Shown here: positions 17,134 through 17,134 of the stretch, piece after piece | Layout of the letters: each line of letters starts with the position of its first letter | How positions within the stretch are numbered: the stretch's first letter is position 1 | Assembly (NCBI GenBank): GCA_002170875.2 | Contig: NHHT02000016.1 | Location: forward strand, 2,880 to 20,013 | Direction: 5' to 3' | Length of the DNA: 17,134 nucleotides | DNA from: Pelagibacteraceae bacterium TMED170 | Lineage (GTDB): Bacteria > Pseudomonadota > Alphaproteobacteria > Pelagibacterales > Pelagibacteraceae | Made by a program: the position numbers and the translations under genes | The notes under the pieces: generated by a model | The model's input: only the letters and a program-made list of their open reading frames with translations | The model's database searches: none | Told to the model about the DNA's origin: nothing

Positions 17134-17134
17134 T

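Noticed and set aside
1..17134. CRISPR array, insertion sequence, prophage or defence island
   Set aside because: No regularly spaced repeats, transposase, integrase, phage structural or nuclease-effector genes were seen; the window is essentially continuous housekeeping coding sequence.

Overview
The window is very AT-rich and almost entirely coding. It matches the alphaproteobacterial gene order murJ-trpS-nfu-tsaB-fur-miaB-phoH-ybeY-lnt-metK-nusA-infB-rbfA-rpsO-pnp. High A+T, gaps of 0 to 12 bases, TAATG overlaps, shortened proteins and several missing genes suggest a streamlined alphaproteobacterium, probably SAR11 (Pelagibacterales) or a similar small-genome marine lineage. The class assignment rests on gene order and protein motifs. 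The lineage is inference, since no marker was searched against a database.

Layout, left to right. Positions 3-128 (+) hold the C-terminal end of an unrecognised protein, which meets pnp tail to tail. Next, all on the minus strand and transcribed right to left, is the nusA-infB-rbfA-rpsO-pnp block (132-6587): transcription elongation, translation initiation, 30S maturation and RNA decay. A clear intrinsic terminator (6612-6636) separates it from tsaB-fur-miaB-phoH-ybeY-lnt-metK (6692-13015): tRNA modification, metal-responsive repression, rRNA processing, lipoprotein acylation and S-adenosylmethionine synthesis. A plus-strand secreted polysaccharide deacetylase (12984-14033) is head to head with tsaB and overlaps its start. 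It is tail to tail with a minus-strand membrane-anchored Bax-like glucosaminidase (14036-15499). The right edge holds nfu (Fe-S delivery), trpS and the last codons of what is probably murJ. No stretch over 60 bases lacks a gene.

Most of the window is a housekeeping locus. The unusual points are these. (1) ybeY is split by a one-base frameshift in a T10/A13 homopolymer, although all family motifs are intact on both sides. (2) Genes normally found in this order in alphaproteobacteria (truB, rimP/trmB and a small nusA-infB spacer gene, corC, rimI) are missing from their places, with neighbours closed up or overlapping. (3) TsaB is only 128 residues and appears to have lost its middle. (4) A two-gene cell-wall or glycan module (deacetylase plus glucosaminidase) sits between nfu and tsaB, and its start overlaps tsaB antisense. 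(5) A perfect palindromic terminator lies directly in front of nusA, possibly also acting as a leader attenuator. I see no CRISPR array, insertion sequence, phage gene, tRNA, rRNA or defence system.
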